This document shows, piece after piece, positions 22,985 to 54,429 of a stretch of 64,000 nt of DNA. The stretch is taken from assembly GCA_009760855.2 (NCBI GenBank), contig WPIO01000015.1, forward strand, positions 4,727,001 through 4,791,000, in the 5' to 3' direction. The translations under genes and the position numbers were made by a program. The first letter of the stretch is position 1, and every line of letters starts with the position of its first letter. This DNA is from Cristatella mucedo. Taxonomy: Eukaryota; Bryozoa; Phylactolaemata; Cristatellidae. Under the pieces are notes generated by a model. The model was not told where the DNA came from and did not search any database. It saw only the letters and a program-made list of their open reading frames with translations.

Positions 22985-23200
22985 ATTTATTATTGTATAA
23001 TTAACAATACAACTCAGTATACCGCTCTTAAGAACTAAATCTCTTTCTATGCACTTTGCTTATGCTGGAAGGAAGCATAATAATACTAAAACTAATAATG
23101 CGCTTGTATAGCGCCATCAGAGAACTTAAACTCTTTCTAGATACTTTACATATGCTATAACGGAAGTACAATCCATTGATTAGTTATAGTATGCACAACG
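22985..23200 (-). mobile_element. Two LINE-A tail fragments
   Basis: Plus-strand phrases CTTAAGAACTAAATCTCTTT (about 23028) and CAGAGAACTTAAACTCTTTC (about 23118) are two separate copies of the complement of the LINE-A 3' tail. The second has the diagnostic GTATAGCGCCATCAGAG. Confidence 0.7.
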
Positions 23201-23204
23201 TCAA

Positions 23205-23765
23205 CAAATATAACATATTGACAACATTGATCTAAGGAAACGGCCTGTCAGTGGGTACTCAGCGCCACCTGCTCCTGCACAGAAAATAGCCGTATCGTGC
23301 AAGTTCCGGACTAAACAGATAGAGAAGCTCAAGATTTTGAAGAAGCCAAGTGTGAGACAAGGATAGCTTGCAACTGTCCATCAGGCTTACAGGCTGTGAA
23401 TAAATTGCTCTGCAGCTCTGCGAACGAGAGAACGTCTGTGCTGTGTAACTGTTGGCTCGCTAGCGCTTGGATTAAATGGAATTTGGTTACTGCCGCGAAG
23501 GATTAATTGCAGGCAAATGGAGGTGCTCGGCACTCTTACGGTTTGAAGTTAGGCATCCGAACCATGCCAACACTTTTACTGGCCTCTTAAATGCCCATAA
23601 TTTGGTAGCAATCTGCCTTCTTTCTTAACATCAACGACTTGTTAGCTTGTCATTCTTGAGCGTGCGGCTCGTGGAAAGTGCACCCCAGTCGGCCATTATG
23701 ACCTCGACCTCGGGCTGCTAGAAGCGAGCTTGCTAAAGCCACATGTAAAGCAAAATAATAGGTAG
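23205..23765. other. Stretch without a recognisable gene
   Basis: Unique sequence, short open frames only. Confidence 0.4.
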
Positions 23766-23769
23766 GTAG

Positions 23770-23879
<110 letters not shown>

Positions 23880-24476
23880 TGGCATGTGATTTCGTCCAAT
23901 TGTAACACTGTGGAATCGCACTTCGTTCGAACCATATTCCGCTACTCTAGGACTGTTGGACGCTTGATTTAGCTCGACGGTCCGAGCTGAAGTCCCAGGC
24001 ATTGCAACACTGGCTCGCCACTCGCGACGATGGCGTGCAGCAGCTGCACCTGCATTTGGTTCGATTTTGTCGCGATTTTTCTTCTTTTTCTTAGAAAGGG
24101 CTGATGGCTGTGCAGATGGCTAAGGCCTGGTCTTTCAGTGAGCTCGCAGATTACCTGTTCAGCGTGTCACCCAGCCCTAAAATGCACGTGACCATGACAG
24201 CGGTTCTATCATCCAGACTTTGGGCAGGCGCCACGGTGCTAAGTAGCCTGTCGGTAAGCTCTGTCTGTGTGGATGCGACGAGACTCGGCTGATGTCGCGG
24301 CCCAGCAGATCCTAAGCTGCACCCCTGTCAGTGTACTGCAAGATTATCAAAAAGCCAGCTTTTCCCTTATGCGAAATGCTGGCAGCAGGGAAAGGCAGAG
24401 CACGTGCACAAACATCACAGGCCTGTTCACCCATTGGAGGATAGAAGCCTGTGTGGGGAGCGCCCGGCGGTGCGAC

Positions 24477-24503
24477 AAAGAGAGAAATTGAGAGAAAGAG
24501 AGA

Positions 24504-24591
<88 letters not shown>

Positions 24592-24598
24592 GAGAGAG

Positions 24599-24681
<83 letters not shown>
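24477..24681. repeat. (GA)n microsatellite with CGA interruptions
   Basis: GA tract interrupted three times by ACGAGA, suggesting internal duplication of interrupted blocks. Confidence 0.97.
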
Positions 24682-24682
<1 letters not shown>

Positions 24683-24684
24683 GC

Positions 24685-25675
24685 ATGTCCCACATGCAAG
24701 CTGTAAGGCGGCGGCTTTGTTTAGCGAAGACGGTCGAGCAGAATTATACAATTGTGAGTAGTCGCAGGCGTCTGCTGAGTGGATTAATTGAGGAGCAGAG
24801 AGGGGGCAGCGTCGGCGTAGGCCAGCAGATTGGCACAGAAAGTGGTGAGTGCCCGACGATGGGGTCACCTGATCAGCTCAGCGATTCGTCGGCCTTAAGT
24901 GTCAACTGCACGAAGAGGGCTCGGCAGCCTCCCACAACAGTCGACGTTCCCGGAATCGGCGCGTCAGTTGGTGCAATTCGCCGGGATGTCGGGCTCAGGC
25001 GCCGACAAGCTTATGAAGCTTCACTGGCCTTGTCACCTACTTGCACTACAACGGTTTCTCTTTAACTAGCTGCTCAGTTATCGTGCTGCTCACCAAGCCT
25101 CTTATCAATATTGCCCGTTCTGTATGTTCCGGCGTTACCCTTGAACGCTTCGGCCATCGGCTGTTGCAAATTAGGTCCGTTTGTACGTCTCTGAATCATT
25201 AGGCTAATGTTCAGGGCGAAAGGTCAGTGCGTTTCAGCAACATATTTTGTTAAGCCTTTCCCGTTGTTTGGGCACCGACTCTTTGCTCTTTGATCATTGA
25301 TCTCTATCTTTGCTGCGGTGGAGTGCATCTGCTTGCCTCACCTCTGCCTCAGCAAAACCGAGGACCAGCTGCCATCCAAAGGTTACGATCGCTGAATAAC
25401 CAAACAGGGGTGCAGCAGCCAGGAAAGACACGAATCTTGAGCCTAGCGGTTGTTTTTTGCAAACCCCGACAATGCTTGCAGACAATACACAGCGATGACT
25501 CACAGATGAGCATCCAATGGCATCCGGTGGCATCCCTACGAACGCTAAGGCACGTCCGCTGTCACCTACGCAATTCCTAAGGCCGAGGAACGTGACGTGA
25601 AGTAAATACAGATGAGTAAGCACTGGAGAGAGCTAGAGCAAACAAGAATGATTGTGAGTGCATTTGTGCCACTGA
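24685..25675. other. Stretch without a recognisable gene
   Basis: Unique sequence. No domain, LINE or SINE signature recognised. Confidence 0.4.
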
Positions 25676-25682
25676 ATGTGGT

Positions 25683-25683
<1 letters not shown>

Positions 25684-25755
<72 letters not shown>

Positions 25756-25848
25756 TTATGAACATATACATTTTTATACAATATAAATAAAAAAATAAAT
25801 ATATATATATATATATGTGTGTATGTGTGTGTGTGTGTGTGCGATATA
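25684..25848. repeat. (TA)n microsatellite with TG extension
   Basis: TA tracts at 25684-25757 and 25798-25816, separated by an AT-rich piece, then a short GT run. Confidence 0.95.
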
Positions 25849-25874
25849 TACATTATATAGTACATACACATCGA

Positions 25875-26135
25875 TTTAATACATTTGATGTAGTGCCCTC
25901 AGAGAACTCGAGAACTCAATATCTTTCTGGGAAGTTACATTTGTTGAAAAGGAAGCACCATAGAATGGTTAGAAGTAGCATGCTCAATAAACAACAAGAA
26001 TAACATAGCTAGGGCTGACGTGCACATGGTCAACATGCGAGTATGGTTAGTGGCAACATGCAAAGTGTCAGCATGCATAAGCACATAAAGGTCAAATCAC
26101 AGGGACTCACTAATGCTGGGGTAAATAGATGCGTT
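25875..26135 (-). mobile_element. LINE-A 3' UTR fragment
   Basis: Plus-strand CAGAGAACTCGAGAACTCAA, TAGCATGCTCAATAAACAAC, TCAGCATGCATAAGCACATA and CACAGGGACTCACTAATGCT match the complement of the 3' UTR seen at 35880-36130. There is a small internal duplication of AGAACTC. Confidence 0.8.
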
Positions 26136-26337
26136 TTTAGTTTCTATATGTATGCATGTAAATAGATCCACATAGAAAGAGGGAGGGAAAGTGAGAAAAT
26201 GAGAGTGATCGTAAGAAAAAGAGAAAAGGAGAGAGAAATAAACAAGAATTAGGATAGATAGTACAGACGGATGGGTAGATAGAAAGAGTAGAAAGAAAGA
26301 GATATAGGCGGAGAGAGGCAGAAAGAGGCAGGCAGGC

Positions 26338-26339
<2 letters not shown>

Positions 26340-26398
<59 letters not shown>
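26340..26398. repeat. (GA)n microsatellite
   Basis: Short pure GA tract at the end of a wider GA-rich, ATAGA-containing zone (about 26170-26400). Confidence 0.95.
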
Positions 26399-26399
<1 letters not shown>

Positions 26400-26404
26400 C
26401 ATGA

Positions 26405-26985
26405 TAATCGAATGCTTTTACATGCTCACCGAACAGGAGGCTAGCATGGTTTTGGCTAGCTGCTGGTTTAGGCTAGCCTCAGTCCATCTGGAAGGCACTC
26501 TCTTTGCAACTAATCAAAGGTTACCGTTGCCCTGTGGTACTTAGGGTCATATCATTCTCGTCAATAGGCAATGACGGTCAAGCCCTCATTTTTACACTTG
26601 CAGGCTCGTTGAATGATTGCATTGTACGGAGCCACGTTCGTGGCTCGCCGCTGTCACTGGCAGAGGTAGCAGGCGCATGGCAGCGGTACCTCAATGCAGC
26701 ATCAGCCAGCACCACTTCCTAATGGCTGAGGGCTGGGCCATCGGGATTTCACTTCAAGAACGGCCCCGAGGAGCGATACGTATTCGTGCAATGAGTTAAA
26801 TCATTCTTCATTCTATTTGTTCAGCACGGTTCGTAGCTTTCGTATTTTTCTCAGGGCATTGAACTTACAAGGGAGAGTGTCCAGTGTTAGATGGTGCTCG
26901 AAGGTTTTTGTTGCTGCAGAAACCTGTTGCCAGGCAGCTGGCATCTTCTTGTTTTTCATGTCCACAGAAGCTTACCTAATAACAG
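26405..26985. other. Stretch without a recognisable gene
   Basis: Unique sequence with short open frames only. Confidence 0.4.
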
Positions 26986-26989
26986 TAAT

Positions 26990-28345
26990 AGTGGTCAAGC
27001 ATTCGTAAAGCATCTTGAAAGAACTAAATTCCTTTGTAGGCACATGAGCATATATTGGAAAGAAAGCAATTGATTAGTTGTAACGCATCGGCACATAAAG
27101 GACAGTTGGCACTGGTTGGAGCAAACGCTGAGTCTAGCAAGTGTCTTTTACCTTATCTTTGAATCTCGTCAAGCCCAGGGGATGTCGCCATTTCAGCTGG
27201 AAGTGAGTTCAAGGGTTTCGGAGCATAGTAATTAAATGCGAGACGTTGGTAGTACAGAATTTCAGGTCAGGTTAGAGGCACGGCTAAGCGATCAGCGCCG
27301 CAGGATCAGAACAGTCCGACACGGTCGCATTTCGGACCGCTTGCGGGAGCTCTTGGTGTTCTCGATAATCAGGCTTGAGCAAGCAAACTAAGGGAGTCTA
27401 AAGTTAGCGACATCAACTTGTGGAGGTCGTTATGCTGCTTGATGGCGAGCTAGTGCCTGTGCAGGTCGGTGACGTGGTTTAGTGTGTTTGTTACGATGCT
27501 CACCAAAGCCAAGCCTAGATGTTGGGCTTCGCACACGGTTTAAGCGTCTTTTTGCACGGGCAGACAGACCTTTAAGTGGCCAGCTATATAAGTCTAGGCG
27601 AGATGTCACCAATTCACGAACCATCTGGCTGTGGTATCCTCACCTGATCCAGCGAGTATTTACGCAGTGTTACATAGGCCGACTTAGTTGATTTTATCTT
27701 CATTCAACTTAAGAAAGTTCGCTGCAATCCAAGTGCAATTTTCAGAAACACAATCTGCAAGGGAGCTCTGAGAGTTTGAAGAGACGGAGGTGTGGATGCG
27801 CAGGTTGCACGTTGCACGTCTTGTGCTGATAAGAAAATGAAAGCCTAATCTGTGCTTGGCGATTTGCTTGGAGAGAGAGAGAGAGTGCTTGGAGGGATAG
27901 AGAGGGGCAGGGAGATTAAACATTGATTTGCGAGAAAAATAAGATCAAGAACGGATCCTCAGGTTACCCTATACTTAAGCAGCGAGTCCGGCTGGCCGTT
28001 GACGTCCACGCTGTGAATCATCCCACTGAGAGATCAGGACGTCGACGGAATTACAGAGTCGTGCTAGTACTACTCTGGTGAGATGACAGGTGCTCAAGGA
28101 GGACTCTTGGGGATTAATGGTAGAAAAATCTGCCGAGAGATCTAGCAGAACTAGCCCAGAGAGACTCTACCTAAGTCAGCATTCACGATAAGGTCACTGT
28201 AAACTTGCAAAAGTGGTGGCTCGGTAAAGTAGTCGGCTCTAAAATCTGACACGAAATCACTTTATAAGTTTGACATTTCGTCGTAGGAGTTTACCTGAAC
28301 GGCTACCACTCGTTCCAGTATCTTCGATAGGAACGGGAAGGGAAT
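26990..28345 (-). mobile_element. Long decayed LINE-A copy
   Basis: Reading the minus strand from 28345 down: FLSKILERVVAVQV and a PLLQV-SDLIVNAD block (start of the reverse transcriptase), IAANFLKLNEDK (about 27710), LH-LAIKQ-like sequence (about 27450), and the C-terminal and 3' UTR phrases from about 27260 to 26990. It spans most of the reverse transcriptase but is full of stops. Confidence 0.65.
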
Positions 28346-28354
28346 GATTATAAT

Positions 28355-28425
28355 AATGATGGAATGGTTTTGTCGAGCACCTTATGAGAACTCAATCTCT
28401 ACCCAGGCGCTTGACCACTAGCTGC
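28355..28425 (-). mobile_element. SINE2 tail fragment
   Basis: Plus-strand TGAGAACTCAATCTCTACCC and AGGCGCTTGACC. Only the tail half is present. Confidence 0.55.
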
Positions 28426-28429
28426 GGGA

Positions 28430-29865
28430 GATGTAATAAGTACGGGTTAACGATGACGTCCAGGGTGTCGTACTTGGACCTTATCTTGGAAAATCAAGAA
28501 AGTGTTACGCCTCGGTCAGCATGCAAAAGCGCACGATAAGACACTAGGAGTACTTATTAGTAAGACCCTTGGTTCGTAACGTAGACTGTCGCGAAAGCGC
28601 GAAGCGACCTTCGCGGCTTCGAGACTGTGGCAGTTAAAGTCGAATGGATGCTTGGAAAATAGGGGGCCGGCGAAGCTCTGGCAGAGGTACTTAGATGAGG
28701 CACCCGGGCACGAGGCACGAGGCACGAGAAGAGCCTTTGAGAGCCCCAGCTGCACGCGAATATGGGCACGTGCCGGGAGTCCTTTATAAAGGGAACTCCG
28801 GCGATCTATACGCGGAGTCGCAGAGGCGTTTACCGGTTTGGCTGCCGTACTGTTGTCAAAGCGTGCTTAGGTTTTGTCGCTCAGCTAAAAGGTGGCCGAC
28901 TTGAGAGACCAATTCCTGCGGCCGCATCCATCGCCCAATGTAGAGGCGTAATGGGTTTTTCGGTGCCCTGCCAATACCGAGTTCCAGCAACAAAGCGTAG
29001 ACTTCAGCAAGTAGTCCCTAATATTAGAGGTAGATCAAGCATAATTACTACATGTGAAGATATTTTCGTGAATAAAACTTTAAAGCGTCGACGCAAGAAC
29101 ATATCAATCACCAGTACTCCACTATGTTTGCACTAAAGCCTCCTAATGCGGGGCAATTTCTAATTCCAACGTACGTTTAGGTTTCCGTTTGAAGAGAAGT
29201 CCAGGTTTATCATACCCAGTTTTTAGAAAATCGGCATGCAGCCATGACAAAAGTAAACTCAGCACGAGGTAGGCACCCAGTCTATCAATCGCTGCTGCAG
29301 ATTGTGAGGGCTGGAATGTGGATAAACGATGGTGCACAGAAAACCACTTAGGCTTTAGGCACGCGATAGAAAATCTTCAGGATAATGCACTCATAATATT
29401 CATATATTTGTGTGAAGTTCGTGCATTAACTTGGTTGCACCAACTTGGAATGGGCATGTGCAGATGGGCGTCGCCGGCGATAGTAGTGACAGCGATGCCC
29501 TTGGTCTGAATTATATCCTCCAAAGGCTCTGCATGACTGAGAGCAGCAGTGGAGAAAGAACCGATCCTCGAGGAAACTTCACAGGTTAGATATGTTGGAT
29601 CAGATCTTATTGCCTCCAGACATAAGTTTCATAGCTGTTAGGCTTACACCGTTGTGCCCGAGCCCACTGGTAAGGGGCCTGCATTTCATGATCCACTTCG
29701 CAAGAGCTGAAATAAGAAATTCTTTACTGACCGCTTGAAGTATTTGAATGCCACATACTATTCTGCCGATATAGAAATGAGCCAGTCGCATCAGCCGGTC
29801 TATACGCTCACTTTAATTCATACAGTACAAGTCCTTTTAAAACGATTGCACAGCCAAAGGTGGAA
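28430..29865. other. Stretch without a recognisable gene
   Basis: Includes an open plus-strand frame of moderate length at 28762-29136 that I do not recognise and do not call as a gene. It has a small GCACGAG triplication near 28708-28728. Confidence 0.4.
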
Positions 29866-29869
29866 TGCG

Positions 29870-30690
29870 TATATGTAATGTTATAATATCTGTCTGTAAC
29901 TCCACAAAGACTAAACGGGTGTTACACAGGAGTTCGGTATAGCCCACTCAAACTTTAAGTGGCTTTCGGTATGCATTTGGTAGCCAACCGAGTCCATCTC
30001 ACGCAACAAAGAGAAATTGAGAAGAATAGCTGAATCTGGAGAGCAGTTGAAGTATTTAGTAGCATGGATGTTGCAGCACAGGAAGGCTGGAAAGGATGTA
30101 CCGTAGTCGGCAGCAGAAAAAGTGGTTGTCGTTGGTTATAATTGTGTAACTAAGTTCCAAAGTCTAGGACCTGCAGAGCAAAAGCTTTTGTCGCTAACAG
30201 TCTTGAAACGGAGAAATGGAACAGCTAATTTATTGTCCATGGAGAACCCGCGGGCACGCTGAGGCTGAAACTGGTGCAACAGTTCAGCTAGTTATTAATA
30301 AAAAGCCATGCCGTGGCGGGCTTTGTGGTTCAGCGTTAAAACTTTGGTCGGTATCCGTTGGTCGACCGGCAGCCATCCAAGCTCTTTTTGCAAAGGAGAC
30401 ACTTGGTCAAACCTCTGAAACTTGAAAACTAGCCTTGCAGCCATATTCATCACCAGCTGCAGTGGCCTAGTGGCTTTTTGGTAGCCCAGCCAACATCGAA
30501 TTACAATAATCTGGCCGAGGCAGAACTAAGGAGGCAGTACAATTCTTTGCAAGCCATCGCGGAAGACAGTTACTAATCTTAGACGCACAAGGTGATGGTC
30601 GCACAATAGCATCACCTATTAGAAGAGCAAAGTTTTCTGGTCCAGCCACACGATTGGGGTGTCCTATGAGTAGCAGTTCCGTTTTTATCG
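29870..30690 (-). mobile_element. Decayed LINE-B copy
   Basis: The minus strand carries a segment related to LINE-B at 56540-57445: FALLIGDAI (about 30630), then LPRWLAKNCTASLVLPRPDY and CNSMLAGLPK (to about 30470). The 3' end reads GTGTTACACCC... in complement (CACAAAGACTAAACGGGTGT). Frameshifted and truncated. Confidence 0.75.
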
Positions 30691-30694
30691 TCGT

Positions 30695-32380
30695 TTAGTT
30701 CGGGAGGGCATTTGGGTAGCACTATCTATAATTATGTAGGTACATAATCTCATAACTTTTCCCTCTAGTAGGGCTACTGAGCCACCATATTTTGGGGGAG
30801 GGAGGAGTCAAGTAAGCAAACTCTCAAGCAGGGGAACCTGTTTCTACTGTTTGGCTCCTAGTAGGATCAGGCGACAAATCAAAACCCGGGATGTGTCACA
30901 TACACTCCTCGGCCAAAAATGGCTGACGCTCATAGGCTCTATTATTCTTTCGTGGCGTCCAGAGCGAGTCTTTGAACACCGGATGCATATGCAATGTAGC
31001 CGCAGCATACAACTCTTCTATAAAGAAGACGCCGCGCGTCTGTTTAAAAAATCCCCAACAAGCTTCTCACGGGGCACATTGCTTGGCACTTAACACCCAC
31101 ACATTCGTTAAGGCGAACATTACTTAGCGCTACGCAGTTTTCCGAAAAAGCTTTTTTATATGTGTATCTACCTTTTCTTTATATTCTTCTCATACTACTC
31201 TGCAATTAATGCAGTGGCGAACTCAACTTCTGCAGGTGACGGCTTGGCTGTGCTTTCGGGGTAAACCAGATTGCACACCAGCCTCCTGCATTAGAGGGGC
31301 TATGTGGGCTGGCCAAAGTGGGCTATCAAATCGCTAGTGTTAAACGTTTTAACTAGGAGAACAGTCGGCGTCGGTTAGGAGGAAAGTCGATAATGTCAAC
31401 GCAGCTTTAGCAGCATTAGAAGAACCGCTGCCTTGAATGGAATAAAGCAGTCAATATGGAGGGATTGAAAGGAACTGCTTGAGTATGCAGCAGAAGCATA
31501 TCGCGTATCGCTGCATAGGAAAAAGTTCCAGCCAGGTTCCACAGTGCCGTATATGATGTAAGTCTTTAAAACTGCATCTAGACAACGAAAACGCATAACG
31601 TGAATTTGGTTCACGCAATATGATTTAAATATGCCCAAAATCCTCATCACTGCTACCAACTCATCAATATCCTACTTCCAGGCTATTTACTTCTTCGATT
31701 GACCACCACACTCAGCCATGCTTTTCATTTTCTCTCGGTTTCATGAAATGGAGTGCTGGCCCCACCAGAGGCCGCTCAGGCATTGGAGTGTGCCATAAAA
31801 AATCTGACAGAAACCCATTTAGTCTTTGGGGTGTTACCGATGAAGATAAAATGCTATACAAATATGTTTGCCGAACACCATTGCCTTGCCATCTTGATTT
31901 GAGCTTGGCTGGAAACAAACAACATACCTGAAGCAATTTTGCATGTAATGAGAAGGCACAGACGGCAGCACGCTCGACCACGAAAAGACATAACAGTATT
32001 TCTACGAGCGGTTTTTCGAGTGAAGCATGCAAATAAGATCAGCCGAACCACATTGCACGATCGCTCGAGCAATCACGCTGAGTCCCAATATACTTAACGT
32101 CGCGAGGGACAATCACCGGATAAACATTTGAAGACAAGACGTCCTGCTTTGTTGTGGGCAATAATCCTCACAGTTAATATGAACTAATACAGTCTGTCTG
32201 GTGGGTCGGCTCGCGATCGTGCAGCTCAGCACGACGGAGAAAGAGAGGGGGCGTATACGTCTTACAATGTTGCTCAATCGGTACTAGCAGAGGGTTCCCA
32301 GGTCGCGATTCTTCATTCGGTAAGCTTGGCGACTGGCTGACGCACGGCCGGCACCAAGCGCGCCTGCTCTGCTGCTGGCA
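30695..32380. other. Stretch without a recognisable gene, downstream of FBXL5
   Basis: The part next to 32383 should hold the FBXL5 3' UTR on the minus strand, but I could not find a canonical AATAAA there on that strand. No domain or repeat family recognised. Confidence 0.4.
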
Positions 32381-32382
32381 GA

Positions 32383-52415
<20,033 letters not shown>

Positions 52416-52562
52416 TTTGACCATGACACGGTGCCAACCTCGCTCATAGGTGGCGCCTCTGTATGGCCGTAGCCATTGGTTACCCGAGACAGCTCCTCAG
52501 CAGCAGACCGCTGATTTCCAGGTGTTTTGCCATTGCTGTTGGGATTCAACAAGCAAAACGAT
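52416..52562. promoter_or_regulatory. Shared head-to-head promoter region of FBXL5 and the 52563 gene
   Basis: Only 147 bp separate the two divergent ATGs. The region contains CCATTGGTTACC (near 52471), which holds an inverted CCAAT box and a GTTACC half-site resembling an RFX X-box. No TATA box is visible in either direction. Both 5' UTRs must be short or overlap. An RFX role would fit a ciliary gene, but a half-site is weak evidence. Confidence 0.55.
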
Positions 52563-53180
52563 ATGGCGCCAATCAACCTCATCAGCACACAGGCTCAGAT
52601 GTTTTGGACTGAAGCGATTGATAAGGAAGAGACGACGCGCCTCTCGTGGCACCACAAAAGCAGAAGGTCGGCCGAGGAGTCTCCTCAGTCGAAGCAGATG
52701 GAGGTCTTCCGCAAAAAGATCGAAGCAAACGCCATCAAGCCAAACACGGAGCTTCTTCAAAAGCTTCCATCTGTCGACCAAAGCAGATTCAGAAAGAGGT
52801 CTCTTAAGGCGGTGAATGATGCCATCGATGCTGCGGCTGCCGAGAGGTTTGGTAGCAAAGCCTCGTCGTTTGTCGTTGCGGATATGATGCCCGTCGACCA
52901 ACCCACGAGGTCCCTACTCTACGACGGCTTTACGAAGGAGGAGAAGGGCCGATATCAGTATCTGAGATCGAGGCAGCAGGTCATCCCGGAAGTTAAGTAC
53001 CAATTTCCTCTGCTCTCATCTTGGGAGCACGGCTGGCGATTGAGCGACGTCATTAAGAAGGAGGACATAACGAAGCCCCAGTTCGCGAGAACCGGAATTG
53101 TCAGGGACACTTTCTACACCCGAAACGGCTTACCAACGTATCCATCAATGAGGCTTATGAAGAGCTACACCACAATATAA
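52563..53180 (+). CDS. Probable sperm/ciliary microtubule inner protein, SPMIP1 (ATP6V1FNB)-like (205 aa)
   Basis: An intact single-exon frame. The ATG at 52563 (MAPINLISTQAQMFWTEAID) is the first in frame; upstream the frame continues only without an ATG. The N-terminus STQAQMFWTEAIDKEETTR and the C-terminal block GRYQYLRSRQQVIPEVKYQF, LLSSWEHGWRLSD and TFYTRNGLPTYPS recall, from memory, the small SPMIP1/ATP6V1FNB family of sperm-axoneme inner proteins. The middle (residues 30-110) is charged and variable. There are no membrane segments or signal peptide. It reads away from FBXL5 from a shared promoter region. The family assignment is recalled, not computed; that this is a real gene is more certain, because the frame is intact, the sequence is not repetitive and the C-terminal motifs are rich in Trp, Tyr and Phe. 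No canonical AATAAA was seen just after the stop; AATATAAA overlaps it. Confidence 0.75.
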   Translation: MAPINLISTQAQMFWTEAIDKEETTRLSWHHKSRRSAEESPQSKQMEVFRKKIEANAIKPNTELLQKLPSVDQSRFRKRSLKAVNDAIDAAAAERFGSKASSFVVADMMPVDQPTRSLLYDGFTKEEKGRYQYLRSRQQVIPEVKYQFPLLSSWEHGWRLSDVIKKEDITKPQFARTGIVRDTFYTRNGLPTYPSMRLMKSYTTI

Positions 53181-53189
53181 ATGTTGTGG

Positions 53190-53550
53190 TGCAGAAGCAC
53201 GAGGCCCTAGACCAGCTGACTTTCCGTATGTAAGCATGGGGCTTTTGCCGTGGCAGGTGTATCTAGACTCTGGTCAATTTCGTGGCTTCCTCCAAGTTAC
53301 ATTTGCTTCTCTTATGATTTGCCATCTTCTTTTATGAGCTTTTCTTAGGTTGGATTGGAGCAGCGTGCAGCACTCTGAGCGAGAGCTGCAAGCGGAACAC
53401 CTTTCCAAAATCCGTCAATATACGCATGTAATACCTGTCAGATTGATGATCGCCTCTCATCGTCACCTGTGAGCGCTGCTTACTGATAAAGTGCCGCCGT
53501 AAAAAAGCATCCGAGCTGAATACGATAATTCGCTGACAGGCTCACGCCGT
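53190..53550. other. Stretch without a recognised element
   Basis: Follows the 52563 gene and should contain its 3' UTR. Nothing else seen. Confidence 0.4.
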
Positions 53551-53554
53551 CAAG

Positions 53555-53728
53555 CTCCTGGGTCTTGGGCCAGGGGTAAGGTGCTCGCTTTTCACGACAC
53601 AGGTGGCGATTTCGAGCCAAGCAGTTCGCGGGACGTCCTTTATTTCCTACTGCAAGCGATAGTGATGCTAGCGATCCTTAAGGCTCTTTTGTCGTCGCCA
53701 TGCAAATTAGGCTGTTGAATCAGCCTGC
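53555..53728 (+). mobile_element. SINE1 copy
   Basis: Head GGGTCTTGGGCCAGGGGTAA, GTGCTCGCTTTTCACGACAC, a degraded B box (GATTTCGAGCC), body TACTGCAAGCGATAGTGATG and tail TTAGGCTGTTGAATCAGCCT. Confidence 0.8.
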
Positions 53729-53779
53729 TCCGTCACTCGCCACGGTTGTTGCTCTCGCACTACACGTTTCTCATTCGAC

Positions 53780-53872
53780 AGCTGTATTGCACCCTAAGAG
53801 AACTTAAATCTCTATTCAGGCCCTTCACATATGCCACGGGGCTCTAGCCCTCGACCTCAATTAGAGGAGACT
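53780..53872 (-). mobile_element. SINE2 fragment
   Basis: Plus-strand TGCACCCTAAGAGAACTTAA, CTCTATTCAGGCCCTTCACA and GGGGCTCTAGCCCTCGACCT. The head end is missing. Confidence 0.75.
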
Positions 53873-53874
53873 TT

Positions 53875-54425
53875 TGATTAGTCTTGCACAGCTTCAGCAG
53901 CTTCCGCGTATAATAGCGACCGGGATGGGGGCCCACCGCTGTTTAATAGCTGTGGCTGGCCAAGCGGGAGGTCACTGCTCGAGTGAATAGCCATCGCACG
54001 GGGTTGGCCCGTTCGGGACAAGCCTAAAGGCTTCGTCAGCAACCGTACGTTGCTGTGTGGTAGCGGGCACCGAAACAGCATGGACATAAATTTCGAAATT
54101 CGCAACTCTGGGATTTGTCGTAGCAATTATCGGTGCTTGTTTTTGTGTGAGGTTTTTGTTTGAGAATTGAAATTCTTTCAAGGGATGATTTTTCTTCTAG
54201 CACTACGCTTACATGGTCCAACGTTTGAATGAGCCACTTATCTAATTTCATCTGATGTTTATGATCCTCTTGGCCAATTTCTTGAGGATTCTGCTGATAG
54301 GAAAGATGGTCATGCAAAGTTGGATCGCTTACATACAGATTATTTGGTCGGCGTTTCCATTTTGAATGGAAACGGTTTTTAATCTTGGTAGATAATTCTA
54401 CTTTTGTAATGCACTCACAACTTAA
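53875..54425. other. Stretch without a recognised element
   Basis: AT-rich sequence before the tandem array. A small TTCCATTTTGAATGGAAAC inverted repeat lies at about 54355-54373. Confidence 0.4.
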
Positions 54426-54429
54426 GTAC

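Noticed and set aside
30695-32382. An iron-responsive element or a canonical polyadenylation signal in the FBXL5 3' region
   Set aside because: I found neither a convincing CAGTGN loop hairpin nor AATAAA on the minus strand. The 3' end remains undefined.
52471-52490. A complete RFX X-box in the shared promoter
   Set aside because: Only the GTTACC half-site is clear; the second half does not match well enough. Kept as a hint only.
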